Origin: Geminicoccus roseus DSM 18922
GTDB lineage: Bacteria > Pseudomonadota > Alphaproteobacteria > Geminicoccales > Geminicoccaceae
DNA length: 64,000 nt
Direction: 5' to 3'
NCBI RefSeq assembly: GCF_000427665.1
Contig: NZ_KE386572.1
Location: 5,022,373 to 5,086,372, forward strand
Both the position numbers and the translations under genes were made by a program. Of this stretch, positions 37,295 to 46,150 are shown in pieces. How positions within the stretch are numbered: the stretch's first letter is position 1; each line of letters begins with the position of its first letter. The notes beneath the pieces are model-generated. The model ran no database searches, was not told where the DNA came from, and was given only the letters and a program-made list of their open reading frames with translations.

Positions 37295-39270
37295 GGCTGG
37301 CCTCCCCTGACGCGCAGTCTCGCAGCACCCGCCTGGATCAGCCGGTCGGCGGTGATCGCGATGAACGCGACGCACAGGCCCGCCACGATCCCCCGGCCGG
37401 TATCGGCTTTGGTCAGCGCGACATAGACCTCCTGGCCGAGGTCGCGGGTCCCGACCAGCGCGGTGATCACCAGCATGGACAGGGCCAGCATGATGGTCTG
37501 GTTGATGCCGAGCAGGATCTCGGGCAGCGCCAAAGGCAGCCGGATCCGGGTCAGCATCTGCCAGGGCGTGCAGCCGGCCGCGGTGCCGGCTTCGATCAGC
37601 ATCGGCCGGATCTGGCGGATGCCGTGGGCGGTGTAGCGGACCGAAGGCGCCAGGGCATAGAGCACCACCGCGATCATCGCGGTGAAGTCGCCGACCCGGA
37701 ACAGCATCACCACCGGGATCAGATAGACGAAGCTCGGCAGGGTCTGCAGCGTGTCGATCACCGCCTGCATCACCCGCCAGAACCGCTCGTTCAGCCCGCT
37801 CAGGATGCCCAGCGGAATGCCGATCATCGCCGCGATCACCACCGACACGCCGCACAGGTAGACGGTCAGCATCGCGTTCTGCCACTGGCCGGTGAACACG
37901 ATGAACAGTCCGAACGCCAGCACCATCCCGGCCAGGAGAATGCCGCCCAGCCGCCAGCCGGCCAGAACCGTCACGAACAGCACCCAGGGCCAGGGCAGCC
38001 CGGTCATGAACCGGCGCACAGGCACCAGGACGTTCAGCACGATCGCGTTCTTGATCGCCTCCAGCACGTCGAAGAAGTGGACGTTGATCCACGCCACCAG
38101 GTCCGCCCAGAACGGCCCGGTCGAGAGCGTCCAGCCGGCCGGATAGACCGCCACCCAGGGCAGCAGCAGCCCGGCTGCGTAAAGGGCCGCGATCGCGAGC
38201 GCGAAGCCGATCCAGAAGCGGCGGCTTCTTCCATAGACCTGCTCGTGCGCGGCGCTGCTGAGGCGATCCAGCGCCACCGCCAGCAGCACGATTGCAATCC
38301 CCGCCTCCAGCCCCCCGCCGATGTCGAGCCGGCGCAGCGAGGTCAGGACGTCGTAGCCGAGCCCGCCCGCCCCGATCATCGAGGCGATGATGACCATGTT
38401 CAGGGACAGCATGATCACCTGGTTGACGCCCACCAGCAGGGTCGGCCGGGCCGCCGGGACCAGCACCTTCCAGGTCATCTGCCGCGGCGTGCAGCCGGCC
38501 ATCCGGCCATACTCCTCCACCTCGCGCGGCACGGCGCGCAGCGCCTGCATGGTCACCCGGACCATGGGCGGCATGGCGTAGATGATGGTGGCGAGCGTGG
38601 CGGCGACCGGGCCGAAGCCGAACAGGAACAGGATCGGCACGAGATAGGCGAAGATCGGCACGGTCTGCATCAGGTCGAGCACCGGGGTCAGCAGGCGCTC
38701 CATCGTCCGGCTGCGATAGCCGCCGATCCCCAGCAGAAGCCCCAGGCCCACCCCGAACGGCACCGCGATCGCGATCGAGGCGAGCGTGACCATGGCGCTG
38801 GTCCACTGGCCGAACACCGCCAGGTAAAGGAACGCCCCGCCGCCCAGGATCGCCAGGCGCTGGCCACCCCAGTGCCAGCCGAGCATGGCGGCGCCTGCCA
38901 CCACGGCCGGCCACGGCAAGGGCGGCAGGACCTGCACTGCCGCGGAGCCCTGCCCGTCCATCACCCCGGTCGCGAACAGCGCGGTCGCCCAGTGCAGCGG
39001 CCAGTTCAGCAGCCAGGAGACCGCCCGGGTCAGTTCCTGGAAGGTGAACAGGCCGAAACCGGCATCCTCGACCAGCCAGGTCATGAAGCGCGAGATGTCC
39101 CGCGCCCAGCCCAGGCGCCAGCCGCGCGGCACCTCCTCCATCCAGCGCGGATAGTCCACCGGCAGCACCACCAGCAGGAACGTGACCAGCGCAACTCCGC
39201 CCCAGAGCAGCCTCGCCCTGGCCACGGGCGCCTGGCCGCGTGCGCCTGCCAGCGGCAGCGCCAGGCTCAC
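37291..39270 (-). CDS. Glycine betaine/proline-type ABC transporter, double permease
   Basis: A 659-residue inner-membrane protein with two BPD_transp_1 permease domains in one chain. Each domain has the EAA-type loop: VEEYGRMAGCTPRQMTWKV in the first half and EAGTAAGCTPWQMLTRI in the second. ProW/OpuAB proteins normally carry one such domain, so this gene encodes both halves of the channel as a tandem fusion. The start is GTG 39270, overlapping the ATPase stop (GTGA), with GGGAG upstream. The substrate is probably a quaternary amine, inferred from the OpuA-type partners. Confidence 0.88.
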   Translation of the reverse strand: MSLALPLAGARGQAPVARARLLWGGVALVTFLLVVLPVDYPRWMEEVPRGWRLGWARDISRFMTWLVEDAGFGLFTFQELTRAVSWLLNWPLHWATALFATGVMDGQGSAAVQVLPPLPWPAVVAGAAMLGWHWGGQRLAILGGGAFLYLAVFGQWTSAMVTLASIAIAVPFGVGLGLLLGIGGYRSRTMERLLTPVLDLMQTVPIFAYLVPILFLFGFGPVAATLATIIYAMPPMVRVTMQALRAVPREVEEYGRMAGCTPRQMTWKVLVPAARPTLLVGVNQVIMLSLNMVIIASMIGAGGLGYDVLTSLRRLDIGGGLEAGIAIVLLAVALDRLSSAAHEQVYGRSRRFWIGFALAIAALYAAGLLLPWVAVYPAGWTLSTGPFWADLVAWINVHFFDVLEAIKNAIVLNVLVPVRRFMTGLPWPWVLFVTVLAGWRLGGILLAGMVLAFGLFIVFTGQWQNAMLTVYLCGVSVVIAAMIGIPLGILSGLNERFWRVMQAVIDTLQTLPSFVYLIPVVMLFRVGDFTAMIAVVLYALAPSVRYTAHGIRQIRPMLIEAGTAAGCTPWQMLTRIRLPLALPEILLGINQTIMLALSMLVITALVGTRDLGQEVYVALTKADTGRGIVAGLCVAFIAITADRLIQAGAARLRVRGGQP

Positions 39271-40304
39271 CGCACCGACTCCCGGGCCAGGAGGACGTCC
39301 AGCACCAGGCTGCGGTCGATCAGCCCAATCGGCTGCTCGTCCCGCGTCACCAGGAACGGCCGCTCGCTGGCCTCGACCTGGGCCGCGATCGTCTCGACCT
39401 TGGCGCGGGCGTCGATGGCGCCGGCCACCTCGATCCCGGCATCGAGCGGCCGCATGATGGCGCCGGCCGACAGGATCTTCGGCCGGGACGCGTCGCGGGT
39501 GAATTCGGCGACATAGGCGTCCGCCGGGTGCAGCACCAGTTGCTCCGGGGTGCCGGTCTGGATGATCCGGCCGCCGCGCATGATCGCGATCCGGTCGGCC
39601 AGGCGGATCGCTTCGTCGAAGTCGTGCGTGATGAAGACGATGGTCTTCTTCAGGACCGCCTGCAGGCGCAGGAACTCGTTCTGCATCTCGCGGCGGATCA
39701 GCGGGTCCAGGGCCGAGAACGGCTCGTCCAGGAACCAAAGTTCCGGCCCCACGGCGAGGGACCGCGCGATACCCACGCGCTGCTGCTGCCCGCCGGAAAG
39801 CTGGTGCGGAAGGTCGTGCTCGCGCCCGGACAGGCCGACCAGCTCGATCATCTCCCTGGCACGCCGCTCCCGCTCGGCGCGCGCAACTCCCTGCACGTCC
39901 AAAGGGAACCCCACGTTGCCCAGCACCGAGAGATGCGGCAGCAGGGCGAAGTTCTGGAACACCATGCCCATCTTGTGCCGGCGCAGCTCGATCAGCTCGG
40001 TCCGGCTCGCACGCAGCAGATCCTGCCCGTCCAGCAGCACCTGGCCCCGGGTCGGCTCGACCAGCCGGGACAGGCAGCGCACGAGGGTGGACTTGCCGGA
40101 CCCGGACAGGCCCATGATGACGAAGATCTCGCCCTCGTGGATGTCGAGCGTGGCGTCCACCACGCCGGCCACGATTCCGGCCCGTTCCAGAGCCGCGTCG
40201 TCCGGTGCCGGGCCCAGTCGCTCCAGGGCCGCCGCATCGGCGCCAAACAGCTTCCAGACCCCGCGCGCCGCGAGCTTCACCGGACGCCCCTGCGGCTGTG
40301 CCAT
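39267..40304 (-). CDS. Glycine betaine-type ABC transporter ATP-binding protein
   Basis: A 345-residue ABC ATPase of the ProV/OpuAA type. Visible motifs: Walker A GLSGSGKST, Q-loop FQNFALLPH, signature LSGGQQQRVGIARS, Walker B LWFLDEPFSALD and the switch His in FITHDFDEA. The region after about residue 265 is a CBS-like regulatory tail, which in OpuA senses ionic strength; only part of a CBS pair appears, as the family normally has two. ATG 40304 lies 2 bases after the binding-protein gene. Confidence 0.9.
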   Translation of the reverse strand: MAQPQGRPVKLAARGVWKLFGADAAALERLGPAPDDAALERAGIVAGVVDATLDIHEGEIFVIMGLSGSGKSTLVRCLSRLVEPTRGQVLLDGQDLLRASRTELIELRRHKMGMVFQNFALLPHLSVLGNVGFPLDVQGVARAERERRAREMIELVGLSGREHDLPHQLSGGQQQRVGIARSLAVGPELWFLDEPFSALDPLIRREMQNEFLRLQAVLKKTIVFITHDFDEAIRLADRIAIMRGGRIIQTGTPEQLVLHPADAYVAEFTRDASRPKILSAGAIMRPLDAGIEVAGAIDARAKVETIAAQVEASERPFLVTRDEQPIGLIDRSLVLDVLLARESVR

Positions 40305-40306
40305 GC

Positions 40307-41254
40307 CTACTGGCCGATCCACGGCTTCCAGCGCTGCTCGTTGGCGGCGATCCATTCCTCGACCACCGCCTCTAGGGGCTGCCCCTCCAGGTCGACCGCG
40401 GCGATCATCTGGCCCATCTCTTCGTTCTCGACATGGAACGCCTTGATCGCCTCGTGGGCGCCCGGCCACTTCTCGGCGACACCGCTCCAGGCCACCTTCC
40501 AGATCGGCCCGCGCGGCTTGCCGCAGTCATAGGCCATGTCCGGGTTGATGCCCCATTCCGGGTCCTCGTAGCAGGCCTTCTCGTAGGCCGGGAACTCGAC
40601 CCACTCGCCCTCGTACTTGATCGGCGCCCAATGCGGTGCATAGACCCAGAGCAGGATCGGCGCCTGGCGCTGGTAGGCGCTCTCCAGCTCGGCAAACAGC
40701 GCGGCGTCGGTGCCGGCATGGACCACGACATAAGGCAGATCCAGGGCCTCGACCCGCTCCTCGTCGAACCCGCCCCAGGTCACTGGGCCACCCAGGTAGC
40801 GCCCGTCCGGCGCGGTCTCGGCGGTGGAAAACAGCTCGGCGCAGTCCGCCAGCGCCTCCCAGTCCGGCAGGCCCGGGCACTGGTCCTTCAGGTAGGCGGG
40901 ATACCACCACTCCTCGATCGCCTGCATCCCGGTCTCGCCCAGGTTCTCGACCTGGCCACCGGAGGTCGCGTCGTCCATCGCCTCCCGCCCGGTCGTCTCC
41001 CAGATCTCCATGGCGACGTGGAGGTCGCCGGTCTTCAGCCCGGCGAACTGGGCGAGATAGTCGGCCTGGACGTACTCGACATTGTAGCCGGCCTCCTGGA
41101 GCACGCTGCCCATGATCCGGGTGGTGAGGAGCTGGCCGGTCCAGTCGTGCAGGGTCAGCTTGATCGGGTCATCGGATTCGACGGCATTCGCCCCCGGTAC
41201 CGCCAGCAGGGTCGGCAGGGCAAGGGCGGCGGACAACAACAGTCGCTGGAGCAT
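40307..41254 (-). CDS. Glycine betaine/quaternary amine ABC transporter substrate-binding protein
   Basis: A 315-residue periplasmic protein of the OpuAC/ProX family. The start at 41254 is followed by a Sec signal peptide (LLLSAALALPTLLAVPGANA, cleaved near residue 24), and GGGGAAA precedes the ATG. The mature protein carries several Trp/Tyr residues placed as in aromatic-box ligand pockets (WETTGREA, EEWWYPAYL, LLWVYAPHW), which bind trimethylammonium groups. It is the first gene of the seven-gene operon, and the 168-bp spacer to the divergent DeoR regulator holds the promoter. Confidence 0.9.
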   Translation of the reverse strand: MLQRLLLSAALALPTLLAVPGANAVESDDPIKLTLHDWTGQLLTTRIMGSVLQEAGYNVEYVQADYLAQFAGLKTGDLHVAMEIWETTGREAMDDATSGGQVENLGETGMQAIEEWWYPAYLKDQCPGLPDWEALADCAELFSTAETAPDGRYLGGPVTWGGFDEERVEALDLPYVVVHAGTDAALFAELESAYQRQAPILLWVYAPHWAPIKYEGEWVEFPAYEKACYEDPEWGINPDMAYDCGKPRGPIWKVAWSGVAEKWPGAHEAIKAFHVENEEMGQMIAAVDLEGQPLEAVVEEWIAANEQRWKPWIGQ

Positions 41255-41348
41255 CGCTTTCCCCTTGATCGTCGGTCGACGAGCTGGGCTCGGTACCCCG
41301 TCCGTCGCATTTATTTCACTGAACTGTCTCCGCGAAACACTGGCAAGG

Positions 41349-41375
41349 TCAACAGCAAAACCACAGATCTGTTGA
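41349..41375. promoter_or_regulatory. Candidate operator in the DeoR/ABC operon spacer
   Basis: TCAACAG and CTGTTGA form a 7-bp inverted repeat with a 13-base spacer, midway between the divergent starts at 41254 and 41423. The surrounding sequence is less GC-rich than the genes. Binding by the adjacent DeoR-type protein is inference. Confidence 0.45.
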
Positions 41376-41422
41376 TTCTCCGTGGAGACCCATTCACCCT
41401 CCGGGTGGGGCGGCAAAGGTTG

Positions 41423-42238
41423 ATGATGTTCCCGACCAAATGGCAGAGCGCGATCATGGCGACGCTTCGGGAGCGCGGGCGCTGCACGATCAGCGACCTC
41501 GCGCTGCACCTAAACGTCTCCGACGAGACGATCCGCCGGCACGTCCGCGCCCTGGTCGACGCCGGCACCCTGCTGCGGGTGCATGGCGCGGTGGCCCTGC
41601 CCCTGGCCCAGGCCGAACCGCCCTTTTCCAGCCGGCTGAGCAAGCGCACCGAGGCGAAGCAGCGCATCGGCCGGGCGGTGGCGGCCGAGATCCGCGATGG
41701 CCAGACCGTGATGATCGATGGCGGCTCGACCACCGCCTTCGTCGCTGAGGCCTTGCTGACGCGCCAGTCGCTGACGGTGGTGACCAATGCGCTGGAGATC
41801 GCCCGCACCCTGCTCGGCCGCCAGAACCATCGGGTCTATCTCGCCGGCGGCGAGTTCCGGGCCGATATCGGGGCTGCCGTCGGTCCCGAGGCGCTGGCGC
41901 TGATCCAGCAGTTCCGCGCTGATGTATCGATCCTGTCGATCGGCGGCATCGATGCGGAAGACGGGCTGATGGATTTCGATCTTGAGGAGGCCGGCATCGC
42001 CCGGGCAATGATCGCTCGCGCCGGTCGCACCATCGTCGCGGCCGATGCGAGCAAGCTCGGCGCCAAGGCCAGGGTCTGCGTCTGCGACTTCGACCGGATC
42101 GACACGCTGGTTTCCGATGCCCCGCCGACCGCGGCCATCGAGGCGCGCCTCCGTTCCACGGGCGTCACCTGGATCAATGCGAGCGCCCAGGAGCCGCTCG
42201 ACAGGACGTCACCGGACCTCGCTCCCCTCGCGGGCTGA
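41423..42238 (+). CDS. DeoR/GlpR-family transcriptional regulator
   Basis: A 271-residue regulator. The N-terminal winged helix-turn-helix (about 5-60) includes TISDLALHLNVSDETIRRHVRAL, and the C-terminal DeoR sugar-phosphate-isomerase-like sensor domain contains MIDGGSTTAFVAEAL and the SIGGIDAEDGLMDFDLEEA segment. DeoR-family effectors are typically phosphorylated metabolites. ATG 41423 follows AAAGG; ATG 41426 is equally possible. It is divergent from the seven-gene transport/demethylation operon that contains two kinases, so a phosphorylated intermediate of that pathway is a plausible inducer. Confidence 0.9.
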   Translation: MMFPTKWQSAIMATLRERGRCTISDLALHLNVSDETIRRHVRALVDAGTLLRVHGAVALPLAQAEPPFSSRLSKRTEAKQRIGRAVAAEIRDGQTVMIDGGSTTAFVAEALLTRQSLTVVTNALEIARTLLGRQNHRVYLAGGEFRADIGAAVGPEALALIQQFRADVSILSIGGIDAEDGLMDFDLEEAGIARAMIARAGRTIVAADASKLGAKARVCVCDFDRIDTLVSDAPPTAAIEARLRSTGVTWINASAQEPLDRTSPDLAPLAG

Positions 42239-42365
42239 GGCAGCGCCGGTCGGCCAGATGCCTCGGGCTGCACCGGCGGCCTTCGACGCGGAGACGGCCG
42301 TGGACCAGATTGTCATCATGATTCGCCGCCTGCGCGGGCCGGGCAGGCCGCAAGTAGAGTGGCAG

Positions 42366-42392
42366 CATCCCCCCTTCCCTTGAAGGGGGATG
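42366..42392. terminator. Hairpin downstream of the DeoR-type gene
   Basis: CATCCCCCCTTC and GAAGGGGGATG pair around a 4-base loop (CCTT), with one unpaired C. No T-run follows on the plus strand. It may terminate the regulator transcript or be a dispersed palindromic element; I see no second copy in the window. Confidence 0.5.
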
Positions 42393-42845
42393 TGAGGCCA
42401 GCCGGACATCCCGGCACCGCCATGCCAGGTCGTGGAAAGTAGATTCATGGGTGCGCGTCGCTGGATAGGCGACTTTGGCGCGCCAGGGCCATCCGGAGGT
42501 AGATCGCTTCGGCTGCACGGGCTCAGCTTGAGCAGAATCCGGTTCGCACGCGTCGCGCCGCGAGGAGCTCTTGGACGTCCAGATCGGAGCCGACGGCCAG
42601 ACGGCACGCGACGACTTCCCAAGCAGCGATCAGAGCTAGGTGGCAGGGCAAAGCAAGTCCGCCGGCCGATCCCTAGCCCAGGGACTTCAGGACGATCTGC
42701 GAATACCTGCACCGCGCTCGCACGGCGACCGCAAAGCTATGCCTGAGGATCTGGCGGCTCACCCCACCGGCAATCGGAGCCGGTTACGGCGGCGGTTTCG
42801 CAAGGGCCGCCGCAGCAGCCCGCCCTGCACTGCAACCGCATGGCC

Positions 42846-42891
42846 TCGATTTCGTAACGGATTGCGGTAATCGGTTTCCTGAATCGATTTC
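42846..42891. promoter_or_regulatory. Three TCGnTTTC sites before the LacI-type gene
   Basis: TCGATTTC at 42846, TCGGTTTC at 42871 and TCGATTTC at 42884 repeat upstream of the regulator start at 43011. The last two extend to AATCG(G/A)TTTC with a 3-base gap and contain the central CG typical of LacI-family operators (AATCGATT is palindromic). Autoregulation is inference. Confidence 0.4.
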
Positions 42892-43010
42892 ATGCATGAT
42901 GACCTGCAGCATCAGGTTCTGTATCCCGCTTGCCGCTGACCTAGACGGAGCCGCGCGATGCTGCCCGTCTGGCCTGCCCGAGGCGATGATGGTGCGGAAG
43001 GAATTGGGAC

Positions 43011-44081
43011 ATGAACTGGCGCAGGCGGCCGACCATGGAGGATGTGGCCAAGGCCGCCGGAGTCTCCAAGGCCACAGTGTCGCGCGTCCTGGCGGGGATC
43101 GAGGGCGGCTGGACCCCGGCCACGGCCGAGAAGGTGCGCCGGGCCGCGATCGAACTCGGTTATGTGGTCAATTCGCTGGCGGCCAGCCTGCGCAGCCGCC
43201 AGAGCTTCACGATCGGGCTGGTGGTCGCCGACGTCTCCAACCCGTTCTTCGGCGGGATCGCCAGTGGCGTCGAGTCGCGCCTTTCCCAGACGGGTTACAG
43301 CGTCATCCTGGGCAACAGCGGCAACTCGCTGGAACGCGAAAAGGCGCTGGTGAAGGTGCTGGTGGAAAAGCAGATCGACGGACTGATCACCGCGACCTCG
43401 GCTGCGGCTGCGGATCACCTACGGGAGGCGCAGGATCGTGGCGTGCGCGTCGTCCTGGTCGATTCGGAAGTGCCCGGCCTCGATGCGGACAGCGTCACCA
43501 TCGACAACCGCGCCATGGCGGAGATGGCGGTGCGCCATCTGCTGGAACTGGGCCATCGCCGCATCGCCATCGTGACCGGCCCCATGGAAGCCACCTTCGA
43601 CCGGCAGCGCCTGGCGGGCTATGCCCAGGCTCTGGCCGCCCAGGGCCTGGCGTTCGACGAACAGCTGGTTCTGCGCGGCGACCTGCTGGCCCATGGAGGC
43701 GAGCAGGCGGCAGACCGGTTCCTGCGCCTGCAGGATCGTCCCACCGCCATCTTCGCCACCAACAACATGATGACCCTGGGCGTTCTGGTCGCTCTGACCA
43801 GGGCAGGAATCCAGGTTCCGGGGGAGGTCTCCCTGGTCGGGTTCGACGACCAGGAATGGTATCCCGTCTGCCACCCGCCACTCACGGCGATCGCCAATCC
43901 CGCCTGTGAGCTGGGTCATGCCGCCGCGGATCGGCTGCTGACCCGGCTGACCGCGAAGGGTGACGGAGCCCAACCGCAGGCGGAGCGTCTGGTCCTGCCA
44001 GCCCGGCTCGTGCTCCGTGCCAGCACCGCCGCCGGCCCGACCAGCGGGATCGGCCAGGTCCCCGCCATGCACCTGGCCTGA
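43011..44081 (+). CDS. LacI-family transcriptional regulator
   Basis: A 356-residue repressor-type protein. The helix-turn-helix is TMEDVAKAAGVSKATVSRVL (about residues 8-27), with the hinge segment GYVVNSLAASLRSRQS. A periplasmic-binding-like sensor domain follows, with GLVVADVSNPFFGGI and the C-terminal VSLVGFDDQEW segment; family length is normal. ATG 43011 follows GGGA. No sugar transporter or catabolic gene is adjacent, so its regulon must lie elsewhere or have been lost, since the flank downstream is decayed DNA. Confidence 0.9.
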   Translation: MNWRRRPTMEDVAKAAGVSKATVSRVLAGIEGGWTPATAEKVRRAAIELGYVVNSLAASLRSRQSFTIGLVVADVSNPFFGGIASGVESRLSQTGYSVILGNSGNSLEREKALVKVLVEKQIDGLITATSAAAADHLREAQDRGVRVVLVDSEVPGLDADSVTIDNRAMAEMAVRHLLELGHRRIAIVTGPMEATFDRQRLAGYAQALAAQGLAFDEQLVLRGDLLAHGGEQAADRFLRLQDRPTAIFATNNMMTLGVLVALTRAGIQVPGEVSLVGFDDQEWYPVCHPPLTAIANPACELGHAAADRLLTRLTAKGDGAQPQAERLVLPARLVLRASTAAGPTSGIGQVPAMHLA

Positions 44082-45059
44082 CGCTCGCCTCCAGGACAAT
44101 CGTTCCGCCTCGTTCGAGCATCCGGTGGGCCGCTGCCGATCATGCGCCCACCAAGGGCCACCGCTGTCGATCCAGCGCTGCGCGCTGCCTGCGATGCTGG
44201 ATAGACAAGGCCGGATCCGAGTTGGCGCCCCTGCTTTTGGGCACGGCCCTGGCGAGGCGCCTGAAGTGGCCGGCTCCACACTTTTCACTCGGCGCGCCCG
44301 GACGGACGGGGCCAGTGCTTGCCAGGATCTCCACAGTGCCCGGCTGCCCGAGGCCCAGTAGGCTGACAGTGCCAGCCATGCACGTGGCTTTCTGGTTTGG
44401 GCACGCCCAGAACGCCTATCGGCGGTCCCGCAGCCCGGGATGGCCCGCTGAGCTGGCCAGGGATGTGATCCCTCCCGCCTGCCATCCTGCCAGCTGTCCC
44501 GCACAATCGGTGCGCGTTCCTCCATGTACCGCACGAGACCGGCGAACTGTGTTCAAGTGCCGATAGGCTGCCCCAGCTGAGTTGGACGCCGGGCTGACCC
44601 CCACCCACGCCCTGCCCGAATGCGCCGCGATCCGCAGGCGGCTCATCCTAGCGCTCGGCCGCGGCTCGATCTTAGGCCCGCTTGGCGCCATCGCCGGAAC
44701 ACCCAAGGTCGACCGGTGGCCGCCCCGCCACCGGCAACGCCAGCCATCCGTTTCCATAGCCGAACGCTTCGGCGGCAGTTGCCGCCGAGTTGCCTTTCGC
44801 GGGAGGTTTATTCGAGACGCCTCGGCCAGAAGTTGGCGCTTTGCGGATCACGCTTGGAAGGTTTGGCCCAGCTGAGCAACCCCCGATAGCTTCAGCAACC
44901 GAGCCCGCCCAGAAGGACTTCCGTGGATGCATGCCGCAATCGGGCCAAGATCAGGATCGCGGCGATATCGGTCCTTCAAACCCTAGACCGCGCCCGGGAT
45001 CGATGCTGCGATACCGCGCTGGATGTCGCTGCTCCTCAGGTCCGGCCAGAAGAGGGAGA
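44082..45059. other. Gene-poor stretch, probably decayed accessory DNA
   Basis: Nearly 1 kb with no ORF carrying a family signature on either strand. It contains a compact hairpin, TCGGCGGCA/TGCCGCCGA (44769-44788). Codon-position bias is absent in all frames by eye. Origin unknown; it leads into the decayed transposase region. Confidence 0.45.
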
Positions 45060-45224
45060 TCAGATCAGGTCGGCCCAGAAGATCCCGATGACCAGGCCAC
45101 TCGCCATCACGGTCGCTCCCACCACCAGCTTGCCGCGCCGGGTCAGCAGGGCGCCCCAACGCTGCAGCGGCCGCCCATGCTCCGCAAAATCCCGACTCCA
45201 GATTTCAGAGGGTCTCGAATTCAT
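45060..45224 (-). CDS. Predicted 54-residue membrane protein
   Basis: ATG 45224 has AAGGGG eight bases upstream. The product starts MNSRPSEIWSRDF, has a basic stretch (LLTRRGK) and then one hydrophobic segment (about residues 33-51) ending in ADLI. The layout, positive residues before the membrane segment, predicts a cytoplasmic N-terminus. It stands alone in a gene-poor region. No family is recognised, so it could be a real small protein or a lucky ORF. Confidence 0.45.
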   Translation of the reverse strand: MNSRPSEIWSRDFAEHGRPLQRWGALLTRRGKLVVGATVMASGLVIGIFWADLI

Positions 45225-45624
45225 CGATGTGGCCCCTTCGTCCAGAACGTCATCACCCAGGAACTGCGAACAGGTACGCCGACTGCGTCGCGGCGGATCT
45301 AGAGCATGACCAGAACTGCACTGCAGCATCCCCAAAGTTCAGCTCAACGCAAGTCATGATATGGCGGATCATGTCATAAAACCTGGCTTGGCCTTGATGC
45401 TTGCCTGCACGCCGGTACCGGCCGTGCACGTCGTTCCGGCAGGACATCCAGCGGACCCGCTTCTCGCACCCGCCGGGACGAAACGTGCCGAAACGGGACC
45501 GGCTCATTGAGCATGCGCGCTTAGCCAGCGAGCTTTGAACGGCCCATGGGCCGTCCTGTGCTGTCACGATCTCCGCCGGACGCATGCCGGTTCACCGGGC
45601 TTGGCGCAGAGGTACGGAGCTAGA
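45225..45624. other. Region upstream of the 54-residue ORF
   Basis: No gene is seen. It has an inverted repeat CATGAT/ATCATG around 45354-45372 in an AT-richer patch, possibly promoter-related for the minus-strand small ORF. A 16-bp perfect palindrome, ACGGCCCATGGGCCGT, lies at 45539-45554. Confidence 0.4.
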
Positions 45625-46150
45625 CGCTATCGGGCCAGCGAGGAGCCATGGGTGCGTATCGTCCCGCTGCGGCGGGGCAAGGCTGGGGACTGGGCCAGCG
45701 GGGATCGGATAACCGCTTGCTCCTGAATGTATGCCGATGGGCTCTGCGCAGGCGTGCCCTGCCAAAGCGTTGCCGTCGGTGAACGACGGTGCAGCGGCAG
45801 TTCGACCGCTGGCGCCGCGCCGGCATGGGAAGCGGATGCCCCCAATGGAACAACCAGGGACACATGATCGAGAGCAACATGGTCCCGACGCTTGGCAGAC
45901 GGCCAGCGGAGGGAGGGCTCGCGATCAGGCACTGGTTGCATTTCTCGTGGCGGATGGACCACCCTGCTTTCCATCGCCTGCCGGGCTGCTCAGGCTCATC
46001 GGCGCGCCGGGCCAGCGCAATGATCGCGTCGGCACTTTTGCCGTTTGACGAAAGAGGCCAACCGCACCCTGCCTGCCGGCAGAGTCCAGCATAGCCATGC
46101 CTTACGCGCCGCTACTCCCCGCCAAGCGGCCAAGGCGGTGACCTTGCTGG
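45625..46150 (+). pseudogene. Decayed IS5-family transposase
   Basis: Three frames must be joined. From 45625: RYRASEEPWVRIVPLRRGKAG, the usual N-terminus (R-x-L-S/T-x-E-x-W-x-R-I-x-P-L-L-P-G-K-x-G-D). From 45708, one base out of phase: DNRLLLNV..WALRR, a stop at 45780, then TVQRQFDRWRRAGM and HMIESNMV, where the catalytic DST of intact relatives reads ESN. From about 46045, again shifted: EANRTLPAG and RAATPRQAAKAV, matching the PKANR and RAIATRYDKTA blocks. Frameshifts, stops and a lost catalytic Asp show it is dead. No terminal inverted repeats or target duplication were identified, so element borders are unknown. Confidence 0.6.

Larger units (their letters stand above)
42239..43010. other. 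Intergenic region with hairpin and no gene
   Basis: About 770 bp. It holds the hairpin at 42366-42392 near its left end and the LacI-type sites near 42846-42891. The short ORFs seen (for example 42432-42746) are basic, Arg/Ser/Pro-rich translations with no family signature and are taken as noise. GC content is slightly lower than in flanking genes. Confidence 0.45.

Noticed and set aside
42432-42746. 104-codon ORF between the DeoR and LacI regulators
   Set aside because: Arg/Ser/Pro-rich translation with no recognisable domain; an equally long ORF exists on the other strand.
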